Of a DNA stretch of 64,000 nt, positions 8,449 through 17,000 are shown piece by piece. This DNA comes from Chitinophagales bacterium (GTDB taxonomy: Bacteria; Bacteroidota; Bacteroidia; Chitinophagales; CAIOSU01): the NCBI GenBank assembly GCA_018401955.1, contig JAGYJT010000004.1, positions 1-64,000 of the forward strand, given 5' to 3'. How positions within the stretch are numbered: the first letter of the stretch is position 1; every line of letters starts with the position of its first letter. The notes beneath the pieces are model-generated. The model worked only from the letters and a program-made list of their open reading frames with translations. It did not search any database and was not told where the DNA came from. A program made the translations under genes and the position numbers.

Positions 8449-9027
8449 TCACGCTGCAATAATCGTACTAACACCCACACAGTTGGGTACGATTATGGGC
8501 TTGTTATCAATGATACAGCCTTCGTCGAGGTGTACATCCCGCAATATACTTACGCGAAGAAATCTCCTGATTTTGGTTGACTGTGAAAGAATATGCCTTC
8601 GTATTTTACGAAATAAGGATTTTTCAAAATGGTGCTGCAACGACCAAGTAAGGAAAGAAATATCCATTTCCAAAATGTTGCTAACCTGAAAGCCATCGAG
8701 TTTCAAAAACGTCCTATTTATTCGAAAATAAGTAAATTGAAAAATAGGGTTCTGAGAAAACCTTAAGTGCAAATGTTCCAGCGACACCTCTACTTCTATC
8801 AACCCGTATGAAGTGGTAGAATCGATACTAATTATCTGTATTAGGCTATCGTAATTGGCTTGAGTATTGTATAAAGCCGTTGCATCAAATATCCTGTCGT
8901 GGTATAGTTGATTGGTGAGCAATATATCTAGAAAGATGTCTTTCTTGATTTCGGAGATGCTTTTGGCCTTGAGAGGTGCATAACTAAACATCATTACCAT
9001 TGCTGTAAAGAACCCAATGCTTTTCAT
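8449..9027 (-). CDS. Exported protein of unknown function
   Basis: 192 residues, starting MKSIGFFTAMVMMFSYAPLKA, a signal peptide with probable SPI cleavage after residue 21. The rest is mixed, with no motif I recognise (EIKKDIFLDILLTNQLYHDR, FSQNPIFQFTYFRINRTF). The C-terminal third is basic and ends in a hydrophobic stretch. The gene is AT-rich compared with carB and is enclosed by direct copies of a CATGGTC repeat. It may be periplasmic or surface-exposed. Confidence 0.65.
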   Translation of the reverse strand: MKSIGFFTAMVMMFSYAPLKAKSISEIKKDIFLDILLTNQLYHDRIFDATALYNTQANYDSLIQIISIDSTTSYGLIEVEVSLEHLHLRFSQNPIFQFTYFRINRTFLKLDGFQVSNILEMDISFLTWSLQHHFEKSLFRKIRRHILSQSTKIRRFLRVSILRDVHLDEGCIIDNKPIIVPNCVGVSTIIAA

Positions 9028-9165
9028 CGCTTTTTTACAACTAAAAACAAAAGGGTAACAGCTACAACTACTAAGTCACGTAAATTATCTGCACAATATA
9101 TTTATAATCTCAAAGGTGCTGCCTAGCATTTAACTTCAGGTAAATTACATTAAGCGTCCGCTCCA

Positions 9166-9196
9166 CGCCCCATGGTCGATACTCGTTGGTCGATGG
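9166..9196 (+). repeat. Heptamer-period repeat (CATGGTC type), right copy
   Basis: gccccatggtcgatactc followed by gttggtcgatgg shares catggtcgata with the copy at 8406-8440 in the same orientation. Confidence 0.7.
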
Positions 9197-9234
9197 AAAA
9201 CAATTTGGTATAACTTTTATCGTTATATTAGGGT

Positions 9235-10206
9235 ATGCAAAAGGGTTTAAGCATTGTTTCCATCTTGGTTTTTATTCTAGGTGTTGGCCTAGTTGGCTGC
9301 CGTACTGACCAATTGCCAGGGTATCAAATTATTTATACGGTTGGTAATGAGGGGTTGTATTTGCATAAGACTGCTTCGGATACCACTATCTTGCTTGCCG
9401 AGTTGAAGGGAAACCTTATCGATGGCTCACTGTCATTTATTAATGATTCAATGGTAATGGTAGGATATATTGTACCATATGAAAACTGGCCCCTTCGTAT
9501 TAAAAACCTTAGCTCTTTGTTCGATACTTCTACCAACGTTGATACGATGGCTAAGTATCAATCAGAGTTTTCAGGCAAAAACCTCATGAAGTTTGAAGAG
9601 TTTTTGGCTATTGATGTTAAGCAGCATAAACAGTGGGTAGATCATACCATTTACTATAATCTTGAAAACGATACATTAAAAGTTGTCACCACTACTTTTA
9701 CACCAGCAGGTGAAATACTGGCCGAAAAGGATAGCTCTATTGAATGTAGAAGCTGGAGTTATTCAGGTGGACTTATAAAATTTTGTGATGATCAAGGACG
9801 TTTCTATTCAGAGTCAGCTTGGGTAGATGGATTGCAAGCCTTTACAAGCCAAGGTGATGTTTACCTTCGAGAAGCAGATACAACAAGACTTTTAATAAAA
9901 TCGGATATTGGCTTCGACCCTAAGTTTGGCAGCGGTTATTATGAGCCTACGCTGTCCAATGATGGTAAGAAAGTTTTGGTACGTTATCTACCAGGTTTTT
10001 TACGGCCAGGCAGTTGCATAATGGAGGTGGATATTGCTACTGGAGAAAAACAGGTAGTTGTATATGGGGATTATCGAAACCCATTGTACGCACCCGATGG
10101 CCAATACATACTCTTAAAGCACCAAAAAGGCGAGCTGTATTTAATGGATATTGAAACCCAAAAACTGACCTTTGTTGATGAGGTTGGGATGTTTATAGTT
10201 AAATAG
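9235..10206 (+). CDS. Lipoprotein with TolB/WD40-like C-terminus
   Basis: 323 residues. The signal sequence ends in the lipobox GLVGC with Cys at residue 22. The body is beta-rich. The last 100 residues carry beta-propeller-like phrases (YEPTLSNDGKKVLVRYLPG, NPLYAPDGQYILLKHQKGELYLMDIETQKL) like those of TolB/PD40 repeats. It is probably attached to a membrane facing the periplasm. No enzyme motif is visible. The gene is AT-rich and stands alone. Confidence 0.7.
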   Translation: MQKGLSIVSILVFILGVGLVGCRTDQLPGYQIIYTVGNEGLYLHKTASDTTILLAELKGNLIDGSLSFINDSMVMVGYIVPYENWPLRIKNLSSLFDTSTNVDTMAKYQSEFSGKNLMKFEEFLAIDVKQHKQWVDHTIYYNLENDTLKVVTTTFTPAGEILAEKDSSIECRSWSYSGGLIKFCDDQGRFYSESAWVDGLQAFTSQGDVYLREADTTRLLIKSDIGFDPKFGSGYYEPTLSNDGKKVLVRYLPGFLRPGSCIMEVDIATGEKQVVVYGDYRNPLYAPDGQYILLKHQKGELYLMDIETQKLTFVDEVGMFIVK

Positions 10207-10254
10207 CTGTGGTGCACATAGCTCTTTGTAGGCTTCGCCTGCGAAGGACTTGCT

Positions 10255-10629
10255 TTAAGCCGTTGTGCCTCGTGCTTGCCACACCATCAACCCCACCAAC
10301 GAAACTGTTAACCAGCCATGAAAAGCCAAGGCTGTAGCACCGCCACCGCCGCAAATGATTTGGGTAATGCCTATGCCTGCGTGGTATAGGGCCAATACCG
10401 TAAAGCCAGCCAATTGGGTTTGGCGTTGCTTAAGGAAGATGAGCATAAAACTATAAATACCTATAACGGTTGCCCCCACAGCAAACGAGCCAGCCAGGCT
10501 GATAATATCATCGCTTGGGTTGTCGAAAAATGTCTCTGGGCTAAACGACATTAAGTAGCCTGCCGCCAACTCCGCCCCACCACTCATTACCAGCACCAGT
10601 ATTCGGTAAATGTTTATTGCTTTCTGCAC
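10255..10629 (-). CDS. Small polytopic membrane protein
   Basis: 124 residues with four predicted helices (ILVLVMSGGAELAAGYLM; ISLAGSFAVGATVIGIYSFMLIF; LAGFTVLALYHAGIGITQII; FHGWLTVSLVGLMVWQA). No charged catalytic residues are conserved within the helices. I do not recognise the family. It is convergent with the lipoprotein gene before it. Confidence 0.65.
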   Translation of the reverse strand: MQKAINIYRILVLVMSGGAELAAGYLMSFSPETFFDNPSDDIISLAGSFAVGATVIGIYSFMLIFLKQRQTQLAGFTVLALYHAGIGITQIICGGGGATALAFHGWLTVSLVGLMVWQARGTTA

Positions 10630-10803
10630 ATAGGTTGTTTATAAAAGAAAGATACCAAACAATCTTGATGTGGTAAAAAAATATTTTAAGGTATCAGTTT
10701 TGAACAATGAAATATCTTTTACTAAAGTGCCTACTTTGGGTATGTTTCAGATACAACTAATGTAGCAGTAGCCTAACTTTACACACGCAAAAAACATCCT
10801 CTA

Positions 10804-11940
10804 ATGATCAGTCAATTCAATTTTCCTACCGTTATCCGTTTTGGTGCCGGTGCCGTGGCCGAGTTGGGCCCATATTTGGTTTCGCAAGGCCTTAAGCGCC
10901 CACTGGTTTCAACTGACCCTGTGGTGGCGGGCTTGCCTTTCTTTGCTAAAATATTGGCACAATTGAAAGAGCAGGGCATTACGCCAGTGGTGTTTAAAGA
11001 CATCCACAAAAACCCAGTAAAGAGCGATGTATTGGCTGGTGGCGATGTTTATGACCAGGAGCAATGCGATAGTATTGTAGGTATTGGCGGTGGTGCGGCT
11101 TTAGACGTGTCTCGTGCCATTGCTTTGCGCATCAATCACCGCGAAGACTTATTTGTGTACGACGATTTGATTGGCGGCGATGTATATGTAACCAACCCAG
11201 TGCCGCACTTTGTTACCATACCTACTACCAGTGGCACGGGCAGCGAAGTGGGCCGCAGTGCCATCATTAGTGAAGACGATACCCACCGCAAGCGTATTTT
11301 GTTTGCACCATCGTTGTTGGCCAAGCGTGTGTTTGCCGACCCTGAGTTGACTTACGACCTACCCCCAGCAGTAACTGCCGCCACAGGCATGGATGCGCTT
11401 ACGCACAACATGGAAGCCTATTTGGCCAAAAACTATCATCCTATGGCAGATGGTATTGCTTTGGAGGGTATTAAATTGATTGCAAACTCATTGGTGCGTG
11501 CCGTAAAACAACCTGACCCACAGAGCCGTGCCGATATGATGTTGGCATCTCTCATGGGGGCAGTTGCGTTTCAAAAAGGCTTAGGTGTAGTGCACTCTTT
11601 GGCACACCCGCTGTCAACGTTATTGGATATGCACCATGGCCTGGCCAATGCTTTGATGATACCTTACGGTATGGAGTTTAACCTAGCTGGCCAAGAAGAC
11701 CGTTTTGCTGAAATGGCAAAAGCACTAGGCCTGGAAAGCTATACTGGTGAAGCGGTGATTGACCACTTATTTAATTTGAACGAAATAGTGGGCATACCAC
11801 GTAAACTAAGCAGCCAAGGTGTGAAGCCTGAACACTTGGAGCAGTTGGCTGATTTGGCGTTGGCCGATTTTTGTCACCCAAACAACCCTAAACCCGTTAC
11901 TCGCGAAGACTTCTTGAACATGTACGAGCAAGCGCTTTGA
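10804..11940 (+). CDS. Iron-containing alcohol dehydrogenase
   Basis: 378 residues, group III alcohol dehydrogenase fold. The NAD-binding region has GIGGGAALDVSRA (residues 93-105) and TTSGTGSEV (141-149). The metal ligands are all present: D197, H201, H264 and H278, the last in HHGLANA. This matches the spacing in FucO (D196, H200, H263, H277). It should reduce or oxidise a primary alcohol/aldehyde pair; the substrate cannot be told. It has its own promoter region (TAACTTTA about 30 bases before the ATG) and a strong terminator after it, so it is monocistronic. Confidence 0.92.
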   Translation: MISQFNFPTVIRFGAGAVAELGPYLVSQGLKRPLVSTDPVVAGLPFFAKILAQLKEQGITPVVFKDIHKNPVKSDVLAGGDVYDQEQCDSIVGIGGGAALDVSRAIALRINHREDLFVYDDLIGGDVYVTNPVPHFVTIPTTSGTGSEVGRSAIISEDDTHRKRILFAPSLLAKRVFADPELTYDLPPAVTAATGMDALTHNMEAYLAKNYHPMADGIALEGIKLIANSLVRAVKQPDPQSRADMMLASLMGAVAFQKGLGVVHSLAHPLSTLLDMHHGLANALMIPYGMEFNLAGQEDRFAEMAKALGLESYTGEAVIDHLFNLNEIVGIPRKLSSQGVKPEHLEQLADLALADFCHPNNPKPVTREDFLNMYEQAL

Positions 11941-11982
11941 TAGATGACAAATGTCAGATATGAAATAAGAGATAAGAAATGG
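11941..11982 (+). repeat. Heptamer-period repeat (GAGATAA/GAAATGG type)
   Basis: tagatga caaatgt cagatat gaaataa gagataa gaaatgg follows the adh stop codon directly. No inverted partner is evident. It resembles the repeat at 46515-46601. Confidence 0.6.
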
Positions 11983-11992
11983 TAAAAAATAG

Positions 11993-12032
11993 AAAACGGC
12001 AATATCCTAAGGTGTTGCCGTTTTGCTTTTTA
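11993..12032 (+). terminator. Rho-independent terminator of the alcohol dehydrogenase gene
   Basis: A 10-bp perfect stem aaaacggcaa / ttgccgtttt with a 12-base loop is followed by gctttttat. Confidence 0.85.
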
Positions 12033-12102
12033 TAATCCTCGCCCCAAAGGGGCATAATATTTATAGCAGGGGGTAACGCCCTCTGTACGAAACGAGGAAA
12101 CC

Positions 12103-12870
12103 TTACAACAACCCCGGTATAACCGCCCTGCGCTCCTTCGGGTAATCAGGGAAACGCTTGAGGTAGAATTTGTGATGCTCCATGGCACGCGGCAACAGGT
12201 TGGCTATTGTCCAAATGGCAAAGCCCCACGCTGGCAGGGCACCTACCATTATGGCAAAACCTACCCATTCAATCATTTCACCAAATAGGTTAGGGCTACT
12301 TATCCACTGGAACAAGCCACCTTGGGGTATTTTGTAATCCGTTTCGCCAGGCTTGCGCAGGTTGAGTAGTTGCTGGTCGCTATGCAGGTTGATGCCTGCA
12401 CCGATAATAAACAATGCTAGGCCGACTATCATGTTCGCCGAAAACCAATAGTCTTCGGGGTATGGGGTGCAATAAGTGCCTAGAAAGTATCCGTTGGTAA
12501 AGCCATTAATAAGGTTGAAGAAAATGGCGGAAGCAGCAATGGAGAAAGGCATTTTTTTGCCTTTGGTTTTGATGCGAAAGGGGAATATTAGGCTCCGGTT
12601 AATATAGTGCGCCACCCACAAGGCAAAGAACAGCCACATTGGGGAAGTCTTTTCATTAGGCCCCAACAGAAAGAACAACCCAAAGGTGAGTAATGAGGGC
12701 AGCTCCATAATTATCCAACCCAATCGGTTGCTTATCATGGGCCCCCACCCACCTGTGGTGTGGCGGCCATATGGAGCGGTTACCTTTAACAGTACGAAAA
12801 ACGTAACCACCGCCACACCTATCCATACCCACACAATGGGGTAAAACCATTGGTTTATTAGTACTGCCAT
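12103..12870 (-). CDS. Steroid 5-alpha-reductase-like membrane reductase
   Basis: 255 residues with about six membrane helices. It matches the SRD5A1/2 type closely: APYGRHT near residue 33, RLGWIIMELPSL, HYINRSLIFPFRIKTKGK, and the C-terminal NADPH-binding block LRKPGETDYKIPQGGLF, SPNLFGEMIEWVGFA, HHKFYLKRFPDYPKERRAVIPGL. In eukaryotes these enzymes reduce the delta-4 double bond of 3-oxosteroids with NADPH. In a bacterium the substrate is unknown; a polyprenol, a sterol from outside or a long-chain enoyl compound are possible. It is convergent with the alcohol dehydrogenase and divergent from the SDR gene. Confidence 0.88.
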   Translation of the reverse strand: MAVLINQWFYPIVWVWIGVAVVTFFVLLKVTAPYGRHTTGGWGPMISNRLGWIIMELPSLLTFGLFFLLGPNEKTSPMWLFFALWVAHYINRSLIFPFRIKTKGKKMPFSIAASAIFFNLINGFTNGYFLGTYCTPYPEDYWFSANMIVGLALFIIGAGINLHSDQQLLNLRKPGETDYKIPQGGLFQWISSPNLFGEMIEWVGFAIMVGALPAWGFAIWTIANLLPRAMEHHKFYLKRFPDYPKERRAVIPGLL

Positions 12871-12884
12871 GGTGTAAAGTTAAC

Positions 12885-13020
12885 AAGTTACGAGTTGCGA
12901 GTTACGGGTTACGGGTTGAATTTTTATAATTGAAGCAGGAATGATAACAACTACTATGGTATAAATCGAAATTGAAAACCAATGCTAAAACTCGCAACTC
13001 GCAACTCGAAACCCGAAACA
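12885..13020. repeat. Inverted heptamer-period repeat (GAGTTGC/GGGTTAC type)
   Basis: The left arm at 12885-12920 reads aagttac gagttgc gagttac gggttac gggttga. The right arm at 12988-13020 (actcgcaactcgcaactcg...) is its reverse complement. It fills the divergent space between the reductase and SDR genes and is related to the pair at 151-262. Confidence 0.85.
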
Positions 13021-13057
13021 ATTCTTTTATCTTCGAGCTACACAAACCACACAACTA

Positions 13058-13855
13058 ATGTATCAATCTAATCTATTTGATGGCAAAGTGATTTTAGTAA
13101 CCGGCGGCGGAAGCGGTATAGGCAAGGCAATAGCCAAACAGTACTTGGAACTAGGGGCCACTGTTTATATTGGTTCTCGTAAGTTAGAGAAGTTGGAGAA
13201 TGCCCAAAAAGAACTCAGCCATTTAGGCGATTGCCGTTTGTTGGAGTTGAACATACGTGATTTGGAATCGGTGCAAGCGGCGGCTAAACAAATAAAAGAG
13301 CAAAGCGGCAGGTTGGATATATTGGTAAACAATGCCGGTGGCCAATTTCCGTCAGCTGCCGAGTTAATTGCCCCTAAGGGTTGGCATGCTGTAATAGATA
13401 CCAACCTTACCGGCACTTGGCAAATGAGCCAAACCTTTGCCATGGAATTTTTTATGCCCCAAAAAGATGGCATTATCGTTAACATCATCGCCAATATCGT
13501 GCGTGGGTTTCCGGGTATGGCGCACACCGGTGCGGCTAGGGCAGGGGTTGACAATCTAACTAAAACCTTGGCTGTGGAGTGGGCACCATACCACATCCGC
13601 ATCAATGCCATTGCCCCGGGTATTATTTTAAGTACTGGCCTCGACCAATACCCACCCGAATTATTGAAAGGCATCGAAGCCAAAATACCCATGAAGCGCC
13701 TAGGAGGTACCGATGAGGTAGGGCACTTGGCTTTGTTCTTATCTTCGCCATTATCCAATTATATTACTGGGCAAACCATGTATATTGATGGAGGGCAAAG
13801 TCTTTGGGGAGATATATGGGAAGTGCCCGATTTTGAACCGAAAGACAAATTTTAA
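13058..13855 (+). CDS. SDR-family oxidoreductase, PECR/DECR2-like, with Asp in place of catalytic Tyr
   Basis: 265 residues. Rossmann motif GGGSGIGKA at 16-24 and NNAGG at about 90. The segment HTGAARAGVDNLTK aligns with the active-site region of peroxisomal trans-2-enoyl-CoA reductase, but the YxxxK tyrosine is Asp (DNLTK). The same substitution occurs in DECR2-type dienoyl-CoA reductases, which do not use the classical Tyr. The C-terminal NYITGQTMYIDGGQSLWG is standard for SDRs. It is probably an NADPH-dependent enoyl- or dienoyl-CoA reductase. The next gene follows after 26 bases and is likely cotranscribed. Confidence 0.88.
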   Translation: MYQSNLFDGKVILVTGGGSGIGKAIAKQYLELGATVYIGSRKLEKLENAQKELSHLGDCRLLELNIRDLESVQAAAKQIKEQSGRLDILVNNAGGQFPSAAELIAPKGWHAVIDTNLTGTWQMSQTFAMEFFMPQKDGIIVNIIANIVRGFPGMAHTGAARAGVDNLTKTLAVEWAPYHIRINAIAPGIILSTGLDQYPPELLKGIEAKIPMKRLGGTDEVGHLALFLSSPLSNYITGQTMYIDGGQSLWGDIWEVPDFEPKDKF

Positions 13856-13881
13856 CATTTACAAGATATAACCACTATACT

Positions 13882-14229
13882 ATGAAATTGCTGATAAAAC
13901 TTCTGTTAAATGGCTTGGCGGTATATGCCACAGCTGCCTTGTTACCTGGCATTGGTGTTACTGGCTATTTTGCCGCTGTGCTGGTAGCTATTGTGCTGGG
14001 TATACTCAATACATTGTTGAAGCCGTTGCTGGTCGTACTTACCATCCCCATTACTATTTTTACTTTAGGCTTGTTCCTTATAGTTATTGATGCCCTTATT
14101 TTGATGTTGGCCGGCTGGTTTTTAGATGGCTTCGTAGTGGATGGCTTTTGGTGGGCGCTATTGGGCAGTTTAATTTTAGCACTGATAACCTCGGTGTTGG
14201 AGAAACTGGTATACGACGAAAGAGGCTAG
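13882..14229 (+). CDS. Phage-holin-4-superfamily (YvlD-like) membrane protein
   Basis: 115 residues with four hydrophobic helices and the family hallmark LGILNTLLKPLLVVLTIPITIFTLGLFLIVIDALIL. Despite the Pfam name (Phage_holin_4_2), these are chromosomal inner-membrane proteins of unknown role, some linked to envelope stress. No phage genes are nearby. It ends convergently with the GSCFA gene, 2 nt apart. Confidence 0.85.
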   Translation: MKLLIKLLLNGLAVYATAALLPGIGVTGYFAAVLVAIVLGILNTLLKPLLVVLTIPITIFTLGLFLIVIDALILMLAGWFLDGFVVDGFWWALLGSLILALITSVLEKLVYDERG

Positions 14230-14231
14230 GC

Positions 14232-15209
14232 TTAACCTTTAAAGTAGGCTATTTCCCTTTCAAAGTCCATCTCTGGGTATGCGGCTTTTAGCTGCATGGC
14301 TTTTACCAAGTTGCGCTTAAGGAAACCCTTGTGCCCATCCGTATCGGCATTAAAGGGGCGATGACTTAGTGCCATTCGTATTTCTTCAACCTGCTGCATT
14401 ATTGGTAGCACGCGGCGGTCAATGTATGCTTTCTGGAATTTGTCCCAAACATAGTCAATCGCCACTGGGCTGGGGTGAATCATGTCGGCATTATAAAAGC
14501 GATAGTCGCGCAGGTCGTCCATTACTATCTCGTATGCAGGGAAGTAATGCACATAATCGGCTTGGGCTGCAATTTTGTGTGCTGCCACTATCAAGCTCGC
14601 TTTGCTCAACTGGTTGCCAGCGGCGCCGTCTTTAAGGTGGCGCACAGGGCTTACTGATAGCAACACGTTCAACTTTGCATTGTGCTTACGTAGTTGTAGT
14701 ATGGTAGTGCCCAGTGTATCAACTATCTTATCTACATCAAGCATGTATCGCCTAAACTCGGTATTGGGCAATTTATGGTTATTGGCTACAACTTGCCCAG
14801 TTGCCAAATGCTCATATACCCAAGCTGAGCCTAGAGTAATTACTAGCCAGTTGCTCCGCAATAAATCTTCGCGGGCAGCCGCCAAGGAATCGTTAATGCG
14901 CTTGGTTGTTTGCACTGGGTCGGGCCCACTGAAACGGCCGTGGTGCTGAAAACTATGCCAAAGGTCTTGGTGATAAAATAGCTCTGATTGCTTAAACTGT
15001 TTATCCTTAAGCAATAGCTGGATGTGCTGGTGTATGGAAAGCGGATTGTAAACGATGCCGAACGGATTGAGGTTGATGCGGAACTTATAGTCCCACAAGC
15101 GTTTGCCGATGTGCTCGGTAAAGCACGACCCCATAAACAGCATACGGCTTTGGTAGCTGAATTTGATGGATGATTCGGGTACGGGTACCTCTGTTCTAAA
15201 ATGCTGCAT
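14232..15209 (-). CDS. GSCFA-domain protein
   Basis: 325 residues. The family-defining motif GSCFTEHIGKRL is at about residues 27-38, followed by NPFGIVYNPLSI and LGSAWVYE. The C-terminal part has SPVRH and NADMIHPSPVAIDYVWDKF, which supply the Asp/His expected of an SGNH-hydrolase-like fold. GSCFA proteins are known from Bacteroidota and some Alphaproteobacteria, and no reaction is established. There is no signal peptide. It is divergent from the YHS lipoprotein gene. Confidence 0.9.
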   Translation of the reverse strand: MQHFRTEVPVPESSIKFSYQSRMLFMGSCFTEHIGKRLWDYKFRINLNPFGIVYNPLSIHQHIQLLLKDKQFKQSELFYHQDLWHSFQHHGRFSGPDPVQTTKRINDSLAAAREDLLRSNWLVITLGSAWVYEHLATGQVVANNHKLPNTEFRRYMLDVDKIVDTLGTTILQLRKHNAKLNVLLSVSPVRHLKDGAAGNQLSKASLIVAAHKIAAQADYVHYFPAYEIVMDDLRDYRFYNADMIHPSPVAIDYVWDKFQKAYIDRRVLPIMQQVEEIRMALSHRPFNADTDGHKGFLKRNLVKAMQLKAAYPEMDFEREIAYFKG

Positions 15210-15274
15210 AGTCGTTCTTTCTGGCAGCCTTAAAATGGCTATCTTTACAGTCTACAAAGTTAAAGAGAATAGCC

Positions 15275-15568
15275 ATGACATTAAAGTTGAGCCAACTATT
15301 TGCCTTCGTTTTGTTACTAACATTGGCCTCATGTGGCGGCACTGCTGAGCCTGAGCATATGATGGATACCACTTCGCCAAATGGCAAGCCCGGCATCAAC
15401 ATTGCTCCATCTGAGCTCACTTCCACTATCGATCCTATTTGTAAAATGAACTTAGCTAACTCAAAAATTGCTGATACGGCCCATTACAATGGCGGTATTT
15501 ATGCTTTTTGTGCTGCAAGCTGTAAAGAGGCTTTTAAAGCCGCCCCAGAAAAGTATGTAGCTCAATAA
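15275..15568 (+). CDS. YHS-domain lipoprotein (metal-binding)
   Basis: 97 residues. The signal sequence ends in lipobox LASC (Cys at about residue 20). The C-terminal half is a YHS/TRASH-type domain: DPICKMNL, then AHYNGGIYAFCAASCKEAFKAAPEKY. The cysteines in DPICKM and FCAASC are positioned to bind a transition metal such as copper. It is likely an envelope metal-binding or metal-sensing protein. Confidence 0.88.
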   Translation: MTLKLSQLFAFVLLLTLASCGGTAEPEHMMDTTSPNGKPGINIAPSELTSTIDPICKMNLANSKIADTAHYNGGIYAFCAASCKEAFKAAPEKYVAQ

Positions 15569-15622
15569 TTTTTTTATCGTAGGTTCTCAAATTACGGGGC
15601 TAACGTTTCGTAAATATAGATT

Positions 15623-16210
15623 ATGGGTGACTTGTTTGACAGGATAAAAATGCTTTTTTCGCAGGCCACTGCTGAAGACAAACCCGCTACACACGAAGTT
15701 TTTACTCGTTCAGCTGCTGAGCTGGAAATATATGAGCAGTGGAAAAAAAGTAAACGTTTAGCCCGGATTTTGGAAGGTTTCAAGGCGCGAATAGAGGGCA
15801 GGTTTGCTACTGAAGCTGAGTTGCCCTTGCACTTTATTGATACTACCAAAAGCAGAGGATTTGTGCTTGAGCACGAAGAGGGGTTAATGACTGGCAACGA
15901 AATGCGTCACTTGTTGGATTACTTTCAAGAGCAGATTCTTACTGTTGGTTACGTGTCGTACATGTCGGATGTTAAGAACCAAATGCAGGGCAATGTAGTG
16001 CAAACCATTGAGCGCCATTACTTAAAGCCCAAGTTCAATTTTGATGAAACAACCGGCAAAATGGCTCAGCGCTTTGGCAACATTACCATTGAATATTTGG
16101 AGCAGAACCACCTTCCGGTTCAGCTGAAGCTGCAATCTAACGTATACAGCGATAGAAAATACACTGAGCCCCGTCCTTTTGAGGAGTTAATGGAGCTGTT
16201 GGTTACCTGA
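15623..16210 (+). CDS. Conserved hypothetical protein
   Basis: 195 residues, soluble, with no signal or known motif. The N-terminal part is helical (SAAELEIYEQWKKSKRLARILEGFK) and the C-terminal part looks like alternating strands (GYVSYMSDVKNQMQGNVVQTIERHYLKPKFNFD, FGNITIEYLEQNHLPVQLKLQSN). It starts 54 bases after the YHS gene stop and could be in one unit with it. Confidence 0.7.
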   Translation: MGDLFDRIKMLFSQATAEDKPATHEVFTRSAAELEIYEQWKKSKRLARILEGFKARIEGRFATEAELPLHFIDTTKSRGFVLEHEEGLMTGNEMRHLLDYFQEQILTVGYVSYMSDVKNQMQGNVVQTIERHYLKPKFNFDETTGKMAQRFGNITIEYLEQNHLPVQLKLQSNVYSDRKYTEPRPFEELMELLVT

Positions 16211-16279
16211 GCAGGATGTTACCTTGTGCATTTTACTGTGACACGCTAAAAAGAAAAATTTATTGACCATTTTTGCTGT

Positions 16280-16726
16280 ATGAGTAAGGCAAATTATCTA
16301 TTTCTTTTTGTTGCATTTGGGTGTATTGGTATTACTACCGAGATATTTTTCACCGCCATAGTTGATGCAATAGTGGCCGTGCAGCAGTTTGAGCCCATAA
16401 ATTGGCGATTGTTGGGCACTTCCTACATTTGGATGTTCCCTATATACGGGCTTGCAGGGCTGGCGTTTCCAGTGCTATTTACCAAAATTGATAAGTGGCC
16501 AGCAGTATTACGCTGGGCATTTTATGGGGTGGCTATTTTAATCGTGGAGTTTATTACGGGCTGGGCGCTAGATATGGCAACAGGCCGATGCCCTTGGGAG
16601 TACACTGCCGGTTGGCACATTATGGGTTACATACGGCTTGATTACTATCCGCTGTGGGTAGGGTTTGGTATTATGATAGAGCGTATATACCTATTACTGC
16701 GCGGTAAACTCAGTTTAAGCAAATGA
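16280..16726 (+). CDS. Four-helix membrane protein of the CmpB 'ABC-transporter type IV' family
   Basis: 148 residues with four helices. The third-to-fourth helix region GRCPWEYTAGWHIMGYIRLDYYPLWVGFGIMIERI resembles PF06541-type proteins (CPWDY...GYI.L.Y...W). Despite the family name, no ATPase or partner is encoded here and transport is unproven. A good terminator follows immediately. Confidence 0.65.
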   Translation: MSKANYLFLFVAFGCIGITTEIFFTAIVDAIVAVQQFEPINWRLLGTSYIWMFPIYGLAGLAFPVLFTKIDKWPAVLRWAFYGVAILIVEFITGWALDMATGRCPWEYTAGWHIMGYIRLDYYPLWVGFGIMIERIYLLLRGKLSLSK

Positions 16727-16762
16727 AAAAGGGCACAGAAATAAATCCATGCCCTTTTTGTT
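16726..16762 (+). terminator. Rho-independent terminator
   Basis: A 10-bp stem aaaaagggca / tgcccttttt begins at the stop codon of the preceding gene and ends in a T-run. It could act in both directions. Confidence 0.85.
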
Positions 16763-16787
16763 AATTTGATAGAGGTTTATTACAATT

Positions 16788-17000
16788 TTAGGCTTTCACC
16801 TTTTTGCCATTTTCATACATAGCATGTAACGTTTCCCAATCGCGTACTACGATATTGGTATCTACATAAAAAATGGTTTTTGATTGAATAACGCTCAGCT
16901 TAGTCCCCAACTTAGCTGATTGTTTTTTTGCGTCGCTTAAAGCTTCCTCAAGAGTAATAAATTTGGCCTGATAGCCTTCCACTTTTGCTGCCATAATCAT
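16788..17000 (-). CDS. Small hypothetical protein
   Basis: 70 residues. It may start at the first or third codon (MIM). Sequence features: AKFITLEEALSDAKKQSAKLGTKLSVIQS, then FYVDTNIVVRDWETLHAMYENGKKVKA. It is soluble and lysine-rich, without a recognised domain. It is convergent with the membrane protein gene across the terminator. Confidence 0.55.
   Translation of the reverse strand: MIMAAKVEGYQAKFITLEEALSDAKKQSAKLGTKLSVIQSKTIFYVDTNIVVRDWETLHAMYENGKKVKA

Noticed and set aside
13165-13758. 197-codon minus-strand frame
   Set aside because: It is a shadow of the SDR gene, with no signal, motif or promoter.
13882-14229. Prophage holin
   Set aside because: The Phage_holin_4_2 family is mostly chromosomal; no lysin, portal or tail genes are nearby.
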